From NCBI GenBank assembly GCA_038277395.1, contig CM076190.1:248167256-248231255 (forward strand): a stretch of DNA of 64,000 nt, written 5' to 3'. A program made the position numbers and the translations under genes. Below are positions 11,305 to 22,110 of this stretch, piece by piece; position 1 is the stretch's first letter, and every line of letters begins with the position of its first letter. This DNA comes from Dryocosmus kuriphilus (lineage: Eukaryota; Arthropoda; Insecta; Hymenoptera; Cynipidae). The notes beneath the pieces are model-generated. The model was not told the origin of the DNA. It ran no database searches and saw only the letters and a program-made list of their open reading frames with translations.

Positions 11305-13636
11305 AGTAGCTTCAAGTAGCTTTTGGCAAGTCCCACTACATCCAAACTCTCGACAGTACACAGCGTTTCAGCACCAAGGAAAAAGGTATGAGTTTTTAGT
11401 CGTACCTTTCGGACTGAAAACAAGCACGGCTGCCTTAGTACGTGGCTTAGACCACGCATTACGCGGCATCGGCGATCACATTATGACTTTCGTTGACGAC
11501 ACTTTAGTCACCTCAGAATCGAACTCTCAACATCTTGAGCATCTGCAAGAATTATTTTGTAGACTCGAAGAAAATAGCTTAACGCTCAATCTGGAAAAAT
11601 CAAAGTTTTTCCGGCAAGAAACAAAATTTCTGGGATTCATTTTAACCACAGAAGGAATTAAGCCCGATCCAGAAAAAGTAAAAAGCATCAGAGAATTTCC
11701 ACCACCTAAAAATGTAAAACAACTAAGAGGATTTTTAGACCTGATCAACTTTTACTCGAAGTTTAGTAAAGAACATGCGGCTAAGATTGTACCTTTGCTA
11801 AAACTAATAAAGAAGGGCGTTCCGTGGAAATGGGATATGGAAGTACAGCAAAGTTTCGACAAAGTAAAATATTTATTCTGCGAATTGATATTGTTGTATT
11901 TTCCAGATCCAACACAAAAATATTACCTCGAGACAGACGCAAGCAATTACGCTTTAGGCGCTGTATTATATCAGTTAAACAAAAACAAAGAAAAAGAAAT
12001 CATAACGCTTGCGAGTCGAACTCTAAAGGGATCGGAAATTGCATATTTCACGACTGAAAAGGAATTGTTGGCATTGGTCTGGGCATTACAGTAGTTTCGA
12101 ACCTACTTACAAGGAGCGGACATTGTTAACAAAACCGATCATATGGCCCTAACATTTCTAAAAACTTGTAAGTTTGTAAACGCTCGTCTCACAAGATGGA
12201 TTCTGGCGATATAGGACTACAAAATAACAATTGAACATCTACCTGGAAAAGACTACGTGATGGCCGACGTTCTAAGCAGAACCCACCATGATGGCAACGA
12301 CGAAGATTATAGAAAAGGAATAAAGGTATTTATTAATGCCTTGCAATACATGGGAACGCCAGAAATCAGGGACAAGATAAAAAGAATACCGCAACTACAA
12401 GAAGAAGATGAAGAAATTCAAAAGAATAAGAGGCTCCTCTTAGCAGATAAAGGTCGATCGACAAGATATGAATTGAAAAATAATGTACTCTATAAAAAAA
12501 GTGGAGACATTTTACGCATATGTGTGCCAAGGAATCTCATGTATCAACTAATATGGGAATGCCACTTTACCTATGGCCACACAGGCGCGGAAAAAACCCA
12601 TAAAATCCTAAAAGAAAATTTTTATTTCCCAAGATTCGCAAAAATAATTCGACAGCAGATTGCGACATGTGACTCGTGCCAGCGAAGTAAAGTAAGTACA
12701 GTCGCATCACAAGCAATCATGGAGTCAGTACTCTCGACCGCACCACTGCAATTAATCTCTATAGACTTTTATGGACCTTTAACCAAAGCGAAATATGGCT
12801 ATGAGTATCTGTTAGTAATGATGGACACTTTCTCAAAATACACAAAACTATACCCATTGAAAAAGGCAACCAGCGCAGCAACAATAAGAAAACTCGGTAA
12901 ATTCATCGTAGCAGTTGGAAAACCAACTAAAATACTCTCAGATCGTGGGACGCAATTTACGAGTAAAAGGTGGGATGCCGCTTTGAAAGAACGAGGCATA
13001 AAGATGATACTCACGTCAATTAGACACCCACAGGCCAACATGGTCGAGAGGGTCAACAGAGAACTGGCACGACTCTTTCGGACCCTGCTGTCGAGTGATC
13101 AGCACCACACCTGGTTTACACAGGTAGAGAATATCGAGACTATCATTAACGAGTCATACCACGAAACGACTGAGATGACCCCCCATGAGGCAATGTGGGG
13201 ACAGCGACCGCGCCGTTGGTAGACAGAGTTATTACCACGAGCACCTGATGATCGACCACCCAATAGAGAAACTCAGGTCATTCTGTTAAGAGAACGATTA
13301 AAGAAAAAAAGAGGACAGCGTATTGATCGACTTAACAAGAATAAAAAAGGAGTATCATATGAACCTGGTGATTGGGTATTAGGAAAAGCATATAACGTAC
13401 CAAATACCACGCTGGGCATAATGGCAAAGTTCTTGTCATTATATGAAGGTCCGTATATAATAAAGAAGCAAATAGCAACGAATGTATATATTTTGAAGTC
13501 ATTGGAAAATGAAAAAGAGAGAGGCCAGTTCCATGCGGATGATCTCAGGAAGTACAAGAGGACTCTGAGAGAAGGGGAACTGGAAGGAAGAAGGGAAGCG
13601 ATGGGCCCGGAAGAGCAGACCCACGAGGAAAAGTGA
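11305..13636 (+). pseudogene. Ty3/gypsy pol: RT, RNase H and integrase, one frame with three TAG stops
   Basis: The frame starts inside RT (SFWQVPLH), passes the catalytic box FVDD and the LGFILT motif, then RNase H (ETDASNYALGAVL, SRTLKGSE, EKELLALVWAL, TDHMAL). The connection follows (HLPGKDYVMADVLSR). Integrase has a zinc-binding start (H-H-C-C around GHTGAEKTH and CDSCQ) and the catalytic D, D and E in SIDFYGP, LSDRGTQF and NMVERVNREL. A C-terminal segment with EPGDWVL and EGPYII ends at 13636. The reading frame does not shift over about 770 codons. It is broken only by TAG at 12092, about 12210 and about 13220. Confidence 0.85.
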
Positions 13637-13674
13637 AAAGCAAGCTAAGATCAGTGTGAAGCCAGCATCCGAAA

Positions 13675-14600
13675 ATGCCAGACGCAGCCACGCAAAGAGA
13701 TTTAAACGACACCCACCGGACTGTTAGCATCCAATGTGATGTCTATGGCAGCACCGAGGACGTGGTCGAAATTGAAGAATCGACGCACCGGACGATCTAT
13801 GCAAAACCCTACGTGCCGGTTAACCTTAACAAGAAGGGGATAAAAAAGCCAGGAATGAAAGTATCGATGGTAATAGTGAAGATTAACCGAGACCACCGGA
13901 AGCAAGGCGTTGGAGTGGAGGAAAGTGACTTGGCGGGAGATCTCATGAGCGAAATACCTGAAAAAAGGTAGAGGCCACGGAGGATGTCTTTGAGATTAAT
14001 GCACTTTAAAGAATTAATCTCAACATTACACAAGCCAAGGAGAAACCCAGTGGCCTCACGCGTCAGGAAAATCTGCTCGCGGACTTGATCAAGGACTGGC
14101 AGACCACCGCCAGAGAGAGGAATAAATCTTTGAACAAATGGAAGGTATTTCGAGAGGAAAAGTTGAAAAGGCTGCAAAGCAGAAGACAAAAGACTCCCCG
14201 GAAAGATGTGAAGAAAACGAAATCTGACAGCCCACGAGACACTGGAAAAGCAAGAGCATGCCCCCAGCAACCCAACCCAGAAAATGCAAGGCAGCAGAGA
14301 AGTGATGGAGGTGCCATAAACCCGCCAAAAGGTGACGGAATTGCCATAAAAGAAAATGTCCAACTCCAGTCCAAGACGATGAAAGATGAGCAGCAGGAGG
14401 AATCTCGACCTCCGCCTACGATAGTCGGGGGTTCGTGGAGCGCTTCTACCTACCACCATGCTGAGCTGTGGAAAATATTTAGAGAATGGTCGCCCAGTCA
14501 GAAGTGGCCCATTGAGCAGAATTGGAGACGAGAAGCATGGGATCATCGCACGAGACCTGAAAATAACTGCAGGGGGGCCTACAAGCGGCTGAAATTCTAA
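13675..14600 (+). pseudogene. Basic ORF downstream of integrase, function unknown
   Basis: This is read as 13675-13971, then after a frameshift near 13970 and one TAA, in a second frame to 14600, where an open stretch starts at 14085. The second half is very rich in Lys, Arg and Gln (for example KKTKSDSPRDTGKARA). It has no signal peptide or membrane segment, so it does not look like an envelope protein. Gypsy elements seldom carry an ORF here. It could be a displaced gag-like nucleic-acid-binding product or an accessory ORF. I do not recognise a domain. Confidence 0.45.
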
Positions 14601-14662
14601 TCCCTGAAGAAAAGGTGAACATTAGTGAAGTGAATCAGTGATTAGAATCTCAGGGGGGCAGA

Positions 14663-15990
14663 TGTGACAGGTGTAATAGTGAACAGGTGAAAACAGTGCT
14701 AAGCAAAACCTAGGACAAAAAGCCTGTGCGTAGGCACGCGTAGATGCACCCTGGTGGTTGGGAAAAGTGGCAACCAGCCTACAGGGGATGCTAGGCACGC
14801 AAGGCTGGACCATACCACCCAAAAAAGTCGGGGGTGAGGTGGGAGTGCTAGTACGAGGGGAAAGCATAAAAAGACTGAGCGAAGGAGAAACGAGAGATTT
14901 TTCTAAGAGCAGCAGCATCGAGAAGTCCAGCTTCCCTTACAGTCTCGCCTGGGAGAAACAGCGATTCATCCCTGTTGACTACCAGAACAGACTATTCCTG
15001 CTTAAAAATGAATTTGATCTCGCTTCTGCTGCTCCATGCTTCACGGCTTTAGGGATAAAAAAACGCGAACTCCGACATTTTATAGAAAGTTATACAATCC
15101 TCGAGAATTAGATGTAAATAAAATACGAGTAAGAGAATCAGTTTGTAAAAGATAGCTTTTAGCGATAGTGAATAGTGCAGATTCGATAATAAATAAAACG
15201 ACGTGCAGTTTTAGAAGTGTCTAAGGGGACAGCCCCATAAATCTATCAATGTAGAGTGACAGTGAAGAAGGTGAGTGAGAGTGAAAACGGCAAGGGCTTA
15301 GTGACAGGTAGTGCGCCAGGACGAAGAAATCCAAAGGCAAAAGTCTTAAATACCTGGGAAAAGTTCGTTTCTTTGTAGACCCAAGTGAAATATTACATTG
15401 TAAATATCAGACAAGCTCACAATCAGAATTAGGTAAAAAGTAATGATTCATCATTACTTTCATCCGTAATTGGATTGTAGTGATGATTAAAGTTGGTACA
15501 AATAAAATAAACGGTATAACACTTCCAAGACTCCTGTACTTTTAGATCTCGTATAAAGTGAGGATTTATCCTCTCTTTCATCGAAAATCAAAAGTCAGGT
15601 GAGGAGCTATTGGCGCGTGCGGGGCAAAGCTACAAAGGAACGAAAACCTCCCCCTCCTCCTCCTGGCATCACTGGTGCAGGCAGCCACTGGGGAAGCCCA
15701 TTGTTTCGGGACGAGCCAGAGTAGGAAATATTTGAGGACTCGTGAGTCGTAAAGGTAATAGCAGGTAATAGACAGAGACCCCATATTGGGAGATGAGTGA
15801 AAACAAAATTAAAATGTAATTACCTTTATTCGAAATAAATGAGTGTTGAGAGTGGAAGAATCGTAAGTGCGGTAACACCATAAATTTAGGTAGGGTTAAC
15901 GACCCATCAGATTTACTGAGAAAGGAAATAAGAAAGATTTTAGAGTAATATTGCACGACGGATATTTTGTATTCTTCTTCGTATTAATCC
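14663..15990 (+). repeat. Probable 3' LTR of the Ty3/gypsy element
   Basis: A purine run (AGGGGGGCAGA) directly precedes TGTGACAG, the usual polypurine tract followed by the LTR 5' terminus. AATAAA-type signals lie near 15115, 15190 and 15500. No second LTR is present to fix the 3' end; ~15990 is an estimate. The ORF at 14758-15111 inside it has no recognised domain. Confidence 0.55.
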
Positions 15991-16383
15991 TTGTGACAGC
16001 AAGTCACTTTCTGGTGTGTGAAATTTTAACAATAGGGAGATCTTATATTGTTCTATGTATAATCGATTTAATTATTGCTTGAATAAATAGCGTGCATTAT
16101 ATATATATTTCGGAGATTCTTATTCTTAGTCTCGTAGGAACCTCTTCCCTGATTTAATCATAAAGTATAAAAAAAAAAGTAAAAATGAATTGACTCATAA
16201 GAGAGAGCATTATATATAAAAAAAAAAAAAAAAAAAAAAAAGGTAAAATGAATTGACTCATAAGAAGAAATAATTAATCAAAAGTTACAGTACATAATAA
16301 AGAATTTTAGTTAATTATATTTTAGTGAAAATCCTTACACACGTACTAGTGATTGTTTCTTTAATCTGTAAGCTTGCAGATCC
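15991..16383. other. AT-rich junction with poly(A) runs
   Basis: Two ~60 bp direct repeats each carry AATGAATTGACTCATAAGA (near 16185 and 16247). They are separated by TATATA and a run of about 24 A. There is no coding capacity. Confidence 0.6.
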
Positions 16384-16833
16384 CTCTCTAGGGATTGCAT
16401 GATCCTGTATTTGGCGGGGTGCTTAGGGGTCTAATCGCACGAGAGACCTTGAGGAGGTGAACCAGAGAGACTGTATCGCGAGATGCGGCTTCTCTGTGGA
16501 ACTGGAGGGCTCTGATCTGCGTGAACCTAACGAAGAAGCGTCCTTCCAGGGGGGATTGGCAAAAACACCTGGAATATCGGGGGCGCGAGTTTCCATGCTC
16601 CCAAGCTAAGATGTAACCGCTGTGTTGAAAGCTTAATGACACCAGGGTTACCAAATCCTTGAACAATCCGGCTTGCCCCTCTCAATCGAGACGGGAATGG
16701 CAGATATAAAAGGAGTTGTCGGAACGGCGGCTTTGGGATACCAGGTCGAATCGCTTAGTATTCAGACCCTCTCCCTGCAAGCGAGCTCTGCAGGGAGTTG
16801 GTTTTTACTTCCCTGGCTTTTCGTGGGACTAAA
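16384..16833 (+). promoter_or_regulatory. LINE-B 5' UTR
   Basis: About 450 bp, GC-richer than the flanks. It contains GGCTTAGGGGTCTAATCG-like and ACTGTATCG(C/T)GAGAT(G/A)CGGCT blocks that are repeated in the short elements at 53403-53977 and 59311-59944. In LINEs of this type the 5' UTR carries the internal promoter, so retention of this block in the short derivatives is meaningful. Confidence 0.65.
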
Positions 16834-18600
16834 ATGTCAGAAAAGCCACAACAAAATGGAAACAATAGAAACAAGGGCCCCTCACAGGGATCTTCATTTA
16901 ACCCATCGCCAAAAGGAGATGGCTACAAAGGGTTGGGCTTCCAAGTAGCGCAGGAAAGTACAACCAAGGATGACGATAATGTCACAGCGGTTGAAAAGAA
17001 GATGACCGCGCTCTCAAAATCGCTCCGCGGCTCAAAAAGCGAAGGCTCGCATAGAGCGATATTCAATGAGCAGTCAAGGCTTCTCGCGAGGGGTCCTTGA
17101 GGACCAAAATTCATCTGAGTGTCTCCTCTTGCTCACCATGCGGGTAAGAGGAAAAAGGGCTCCAAGGACACTCCCCCGAAAAGGGAGGCAAAAAGGTTTA
17201 AAACTCTGTAATCACAGGTTCTGACCGTTCTACAGATGTCTAACAACGCCCTGGTGAGGGTTGTTGTCGCGTCGGGTTATTCTGAGGCCCGCCTGACCCC
17301 ATTGGAGGTGGGTAGGCTGAGGAAGGAAATCCCGAAAGAGATGGACGCATTACCCTGCGAGGGATGTGCTCCCAGGTTCGAGGACATCTTCCTCAGGTCG
17401 GGAACCATTGTAGTACAGGCAGCCGATACCTAGTCGAGGGAATGGCTGGTGGAAAGGACTCCAAAGTTCAACCTCAAAGATGGTCTGAATGTGGAGATCC
17501 GGGCGACTGTGTGCTCCCAAAGGTAACAGAGGGCGACGGTTTTGGTTTCCGGTACTCCCGAGAATCCGCCGGTCATTCTGGGGCGCCTAAGATTTCAGAA
17601 CCCTACCCTCCAAACAGAAACATGGAGACTATACCCCAGACCGGGAAACACGTGAACGGGGAAAGACTAGATTCTGGCCGCAAGTTTCCCCGAAATCGCG
17701 AACAGGGCCCTTGCAGTTCTGGATTACCGGCCCTACCTATTAACCGCACATTGTGGTAAATTTTAGAAAACACGATTTTTCTTCTTCAACAGAAAATATC
17801 TTGATTTTAACTTATCCGATTTGAATAAAATAAAATTCATTGTAAAGGTGATTGCCTTTAGATTATAGGAAAGAAGTAAAAAGTGTTAAAAAGCGATTTC
17901 TCAAACTCTAAAAACTTTGTGGACGCTCAAATTTTTCCAAGGTGTCCTGTTTTTGTTTTAACATTTAAAATCGATTTTTTGTGAGGTAACTTAAAGTATT
18001 TGAGTATTTTATAATGCATTTAAAAATAAAAATACATAAAATTGTGGAAAATGAAGTGGAAACTGGAGCTACGAGAATTATATTTCTTACAATTACAAAT
18101 TTCGTTAACACAATAAATCGTAATCGATCATGTATACATTATCGACTAGTCACATATTATATACATTTATACATCCTTTCACGAGGTTTTATAGGTTAGA
18201 AGATCGCTTTTTAACACTTTTTACTTTTTCCCTATAATCTACAAGCAATCACCTTTACAGTGAATTTTATTTTATTTAAATCGGCCTACCCAAAATCAAG
18301 ATATTTCATTTTGAAGAAGAAAAATCTTGTTTTCTAAAATTTACCACAATGTGGGCCGGTAGAGTCTCTTTCCTCGTAATCCATCGGGACACCGCAGGGG
18401 GACCTGAAGTAGCCGCAGATTGGTTGGAACTTGAATCTCCATGTTGCAGATAAACTTGCGTCACAGCAAAGGCGCCTAGGAGATTTTAGCCCAGCGAATG
18501 GCAGTGGCGTAGCCAGGCATAGCCCTAATCTGAGAACCTTGGTTATAAAAGGAATGGATTGGTGTCTTAGGAGAGGGTGGCTCCTTATTTAAGGGGCCAA
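16834..18600 (+). pseudogene. LINE-B ORF1 (gag with DUF4780-like region), interrupted by a MITE
   Basis: Start is ATG at 16834 (MSEKPQQNG). The N-terminal third is polar and low in complexity, followed by a KKRKK-like basic patch. The conserved part (about 17236-17746) contains LTPLEVGRLRKE, APRFEDIF, GTIVVQAA, ILGRLRFQNP and a WRLYPRPG block. This is the pattern of the DUF4780 domain found in many insect LINE gags. The coding sequence is split at 17746 by the MITE and resumes at 18354 with VGRVSF. It also has a TAG at 17431 and several frameshifts. It would package element RNA. Confidence 0.7.
17747..18353. mobile_element. 607 bp MITE with ~150 bp terminal inverted repeats, inside LINE-B gag
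   Basis: Both ends begin CACATTGTGGTAAATTTTAG on opposite strands. The inverted homology extends about 150 bp, through CAATCACCTTTA-like and AAAAAGTGTTAAAAAGCGAT blocks, with few mismatches. The middle is AT-rich without a supported ORF. Gag coding resumes directly after it. I could not identify the superfamily; the CAC(A/T) terminus recalls Transib but no matching 5 bp duplication is visible. Confidence 0.85.
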
Positions 18601-18639
18601 CCGAAAAAACTCCAAGGGCTTGCATAGTATTCAAGAGTA

Positions 18640-19112
18640 TGGATGCTATTTTGGTGGTTAAACACTGCTCCAGTGATCTCACAGTTATTAAGGTGAGTTT
18701 CAGGGGCTATCTTGGAGAAAGACTCGAGGTATATACTGCCTCAGCATATTTAGCGGGCGATGCGGTGTGGGCATCACCTCCCATGTAGGTTGGCGTCCAT
18801 GTATGTCATTATCAGGAGAATAAAATCCCTCTGTTATTGGTTTGTGATGCTGACGCTTACCATGTGGTGTGGAGGAGCACGAACATTAATAATAGAGGTA
18901 GAGACCCAATAGAATGTCTAGCTGACACCGAGCTGAAGATACTCAATCGAGGTAATACTCCTACTTTCCAGAACAAAGACAGGAGTGAGTTTCTTGACCG
19001 GACCATATGCTCGGAAGTACTAAGGACCACGATAGTGGGACGAAGATTCTCTGACGAGGAGTCTCCATCGGACCGTAAATATATCCTGTTCCATCTGCCC
19101 CAAGAAAACTGA
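18640..19112 (+). pseudogene. LINE-B ORF2 endonuclease domain
   Basis: The best part lies at 18837-19112: CDADAYHVVW, the counterpart of the GDFNAHH motif, then CLADTELKILNRGN, PTFQNKDRSEFLDRTIC and a degraded C-terminal SDHRYI (here SDRKYI). Frameshifts and stops separate it from the upstream part (near 18640-18790) and from RT. This is an APE-type endonuclease that would nick the target DNA. The key His of the C-terminal motif appears lost. Confidence 0.7.
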
Positions 19113-20657
19113 AGGTTTCAAAAATTAGAAACCCCAGGAACACATATTGGGAATCCTACAAAAAGGAACTCAAAGGCAGACGCGTGGAGTTTTCCGCGAG
19201 GTATGGAACCATAGATGAGTTAGAGCATGCTACGGATTTCTTTCGGAGGGCTCTGATTTCATCATATAAGAACAATTGCACTATGAGCATAATAAAACTC
19301 TAGAAAAGGGGCCGAGTGGTGGAGCAATCACCTAGAAAGTCTCCGGAAATAGAATAGAGCATCGTGCAATAGGGTAAATGAAACTAAACTCCCGTCAGAT
19401 TGGGACAAGTATAAACAGGCTCAAACTGTCTATAAGAAGAAAATTAGGATTTATAAACGAAATATCTGGGCTGGCTTTCATGAGGACACGAAAAACATTT
19501 CGGGCACAACTAGGCTTCATAAGATCCTAGCGAAAACCCGGAGGCTCGCCTCGGACTTATTAAGGGCGAAAACGGCGAACTTGCAGAGGACAAAGAAGCA
19601 AGCCTGAGGTGCTTGATGTAAGTGCACTTCCCATGCTTTCAGCGACATCAAACCAACCAGGAGCAGACTTGCTTGGGTTGGAAGTGGGAAAAGTCCGACT
19701 GGCAATTCGCAGCAAAGGTCGTTGATAGTAGGAAGGTAGAATGGGCCATAAAGGCCTTCTGCCCCTATAAATCACCGTGGTCGGATGGGGTATTCCTTGT
19801 GCTCTAGCGAAAGCGCTTGGGATGCGTCATTGCCTCGATGACAAGACTGTTCAGGGTCTGTGTTGCCCTTAAACATGTGTCTTCTGCATGTAAGGACGGC
19901 CGAGTGGTGTTTTTTTTTGCCCAAACCAGGGAAAGGGGGCTACACTGCTGCAAAGGATTTCAGGCCGATCAGGTTAACGTCTTTCATCTTGAAGACGATA
20001 GAGAAGTTGGTTGAGAGACATATCAGGGAAAAGCAAAAGTGGAGCAGCAGCTAGAATAAGGAGGGTACACGGGGAGCACGTTCTTGGACACAGAGGGTGC
20101 CTTTAGTAACACCGCCCGCCCCCAGAAGTTATCGGTTGAGGAGCCGCGAAGTGCGGTGTGCCAAGCCAGCTGGTAAGCTGAATAAAAGCATGCTGACCGG
20201 GCGGCATCTTGAAATCAGATGGGGCACAGGCCAGCTTACGGAAGTGGCCCCACGGGGGTGTACACAGGGGGTGGGAGGTTGTCACCCCTCCTGCGGTGCA
20301 TCATGGTCGACGGCCTCCTACGTTGGATGAATGGAAAAGTGTACTATGCCCAAGGCTACGCGGATGACTTTTGTGATCCTTGTCTGGTGGACTCATGTGT
20401 ACATACTAATGGGGCTCACAAAGCCAGCACTGCACATCGTAGAGCTCTTGTGCGATAACTCATGGTTCTCGGTCAACCTGGAGATGACCAGTTTGGTAAT
20501 ATTTACGAGTAAATACAAAATACAGAAGGTCGAGGCTCCTGTGTCCCGCAGAAGGAGGCTAATGACCCCAGATTCTGTTAAATATCTGGGATTTATCCTG
20601 GATAACAGACTGAACTGGGTCAAGCATCTGACAGCGCGCAACGCTCTGTATGTGTAG
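19113..20657 (+). pseudogene. LINE-B ORF2 reverse transcriptase, heavily broken
   Basis: Recognisable blocks occur in several frames: KAFCPYKSPWSDG near 19750, the DFRPIRLTSFILKTIEKLV block near 19950-20010, RGCTQG near 20255, the catalytic box GYADDF at 20354-20371, then SVNLEMTSLVIFT and VKYLGFILDNRLNW near 20480-20620. The catalytic Asp pair is intact although the frame is not. Many indels; no full-length product is possible. Confidence 0.75.
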
Positions 20658-21109
20658 AAGAGTCTTTGGTCTGAAATGGGGTTTAGTGCCAAAAATAATA
20701 ACACAGCTCTACTCCGCTCTACCTAAATGAAGGCTTCTATAAGCAGCAGTGGTCTGGTGGACACAATCTGAACTCAGAACGTTGCGAGGGAGACTGCGAT
20801 GACTGCAAACGCCCGCGTTCAGGAAGGCAACCGGTGCAATGAGGTATATGCCCACAGCGGCGTTGGGCTTATTGATTTGCGAAGAGCTCTTCCACGTGGC
20901 AATAACTGCCGCGTCGGCTCGATGAATAGGCCGCCTTATAATTGAAAAAAGATGGACGGATGGTACTATACACACAAGGCTCCCGAAGAACATCAGTACA
21001 ATACCATTCCTAGGAACGAAACAGGACAAAATAGCAAAACGCTTCAATTTCACCAAGCTTTTCGAGTCATTATCCCAAAAAGGGAGGCTTGGCTAGCGGA
21101 GGGTGAGCC

Positions 21110-21604
21110 ATTCCTTCAAGGGGAAATCTGGTACACAGACGGCTCTAAAGAGGAAGGGGTACAGCAGCAGGAATCCTCGACGGCACAAGAAGAAACGGGA
21201 TGGAAATCCCACTTGGACTGCATGCCACCATCTTTCAGGAGAAGACCCTAGCGTTACTTCGCTGCGCTGAAATACTTTTAGAAGAAAACTCGGCTGGCCG
21301 ACAGATCGCGGTCTGTTCGGACAGTCAAGCGATACTGACTGCAGTTGGCAAACCGGCCATAACATCACTGCTGGCTTGGGAATGCAAAAAGGCATTAAAC
21401 CAACTGGCAGAGAAAAATAACGTGACCCTCATATGGGTCCCTGGTCACAAAGGGATTAAGGGAAGCGAGAAAGCGGACCAGTTGGCAAGGAATGGCGCAA
21501 CAAAAGGACACATAGGCCCGAAACCGACACTAAGATTATCGTCGTGTTGTATGGGGTTGACCATTAGGAACTGGACACGAAGAAGACGCTGGGAGTACAA
21601 CTAA
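21110..21604 (+). pseudogene. LINE-B RNase H domain
   Basis: The first catalytic Asp is in IWYTDGSKEE (near 21130). After a frameshift the rest follows: AEILLEENSAGRQIAVCSDS (second acidic pair, E and D), SLLAWECKKALNQLA, then TLIWVPGHKGIKGSEKADQL with the His and the last Asp. All active-site residues are therefore still legible across two frames. RNase H after RT is typical for I-, Loa- and R1-group LINEs and would remove the RNA template. Confidence 0.8.
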
Positions 21605-21744
21605 AACACTAAAGGATGCCGAGAGCCTAAGGCCATCCTGGACAGTGTGTACAGGATGGACAGAGCCATGTGGATCCTGAAGTTACCCAAGAGAGGTACT
21701 AGAATCATGGTTCAGATGTCCACGAGGAACAAGCATATGAATTA

Positions 21745-22110
21745 ACACAAGCACAAGATCGGACTTATTCCACAACAGAGTGCAGGAATGCGGCAGAGAC
21801 GATGAGACGTCTCTACACGTTTTATGCCTATGCCCGGCACTCGCTGGGCTTCGGAAGAGAGTCCTCGTGGATCATTTCATGGAACCTGGGGACATCTCAA
21901 CGCTAGGTATGGGCGACATTCTGGGCTTCATTGAGAAGTCTGGGATGGCCTAATAGGAGCGGTGTGTATGGGTGAATCACAATGGACTTATAGTCTGAGC
22001 GCCGGGGGAGGCGGTGGTTTTAGTGGGTAGAGGCTATTCAGGCCGAATCCTACGCTTAGGCCGTCAAAAGGATTTCCTTCTCCTCCTCCAAACAGAAAAC
22101 AAAAAATACA
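21745..22110 (+). pseudogene. LINE-B ORF2 C-terminus and 3' UTR
   Basis: A Cys/His segment (VQECGRDDETSLHVLCLCP, near 21780-21835) is followed by LGFIEKSG and the stop near 21950. The 3' UTR has CACAATGGACTTATAGTCTG, GGTGGTTTTAGTGGGTAG and a GTCAAAAGGATTTCC block before an A-rich end near 22110. Two boundaries in this segment (near 21795 and 21963) are exactly those deleted in the short derivatives. Confidence 0.7.

Larger units (their letters stand above)
11300..15990 (+). mobile_element. Ty3/gypsy LTR retrotransposon (Osvaldo-like), 5'-truncated
   Basis: The element enters in the middle of RT at about 11305 and continues with RNase H, integrase, a further basic ORF, a polypurine tract (about 14650-14662) and a probable 3' LTR from 14663. 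No gag, protease, primer binding site or 5' LTR is visible upstream, so the copy was truncated or rearranged at its 5' side. The RT-RNase H-integrase order is that of Ty3/gypsy. The Osvaldo-like label rests on the LTR start TGTGACAG and the long LTR, and is tentative. The 3' boundary is approximate. Confidence 0.8.
16384..22110 (+). mobile_element. Near-complete LINE (LINE-B) with DUF4780-like gag and RNase H
   Basis: A GC-rich 5' UTR, a gag ORF, endonuclease, RT, RNase H, a short C-terminal Cys/His region and a 3' UTR occur in order over 5.7 kb on the plus strand. An RNase H domain after RT places it among I/Loa/R1-group LINEs. All ORFs are broken. The 5' end is set by alignment with the short derivatives at 53403 and 59311. 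The 3' UTR shares the GGTTTTAGTGGGTA and GTCAAAAGGATTTCC blocks with those derivatives and with 62845-62952. A 607 bp MITE interrupts gag. Confidence 0.85.

Noticed and set aside
13809..14546. 245-codon hydrophobic ORF on the minus strand
   Set aside because: It is the antisense of the Lys/Arg-rich coding segment after the integrase. Its hydrophobic content follows from that composition, and it has no start context or domain.
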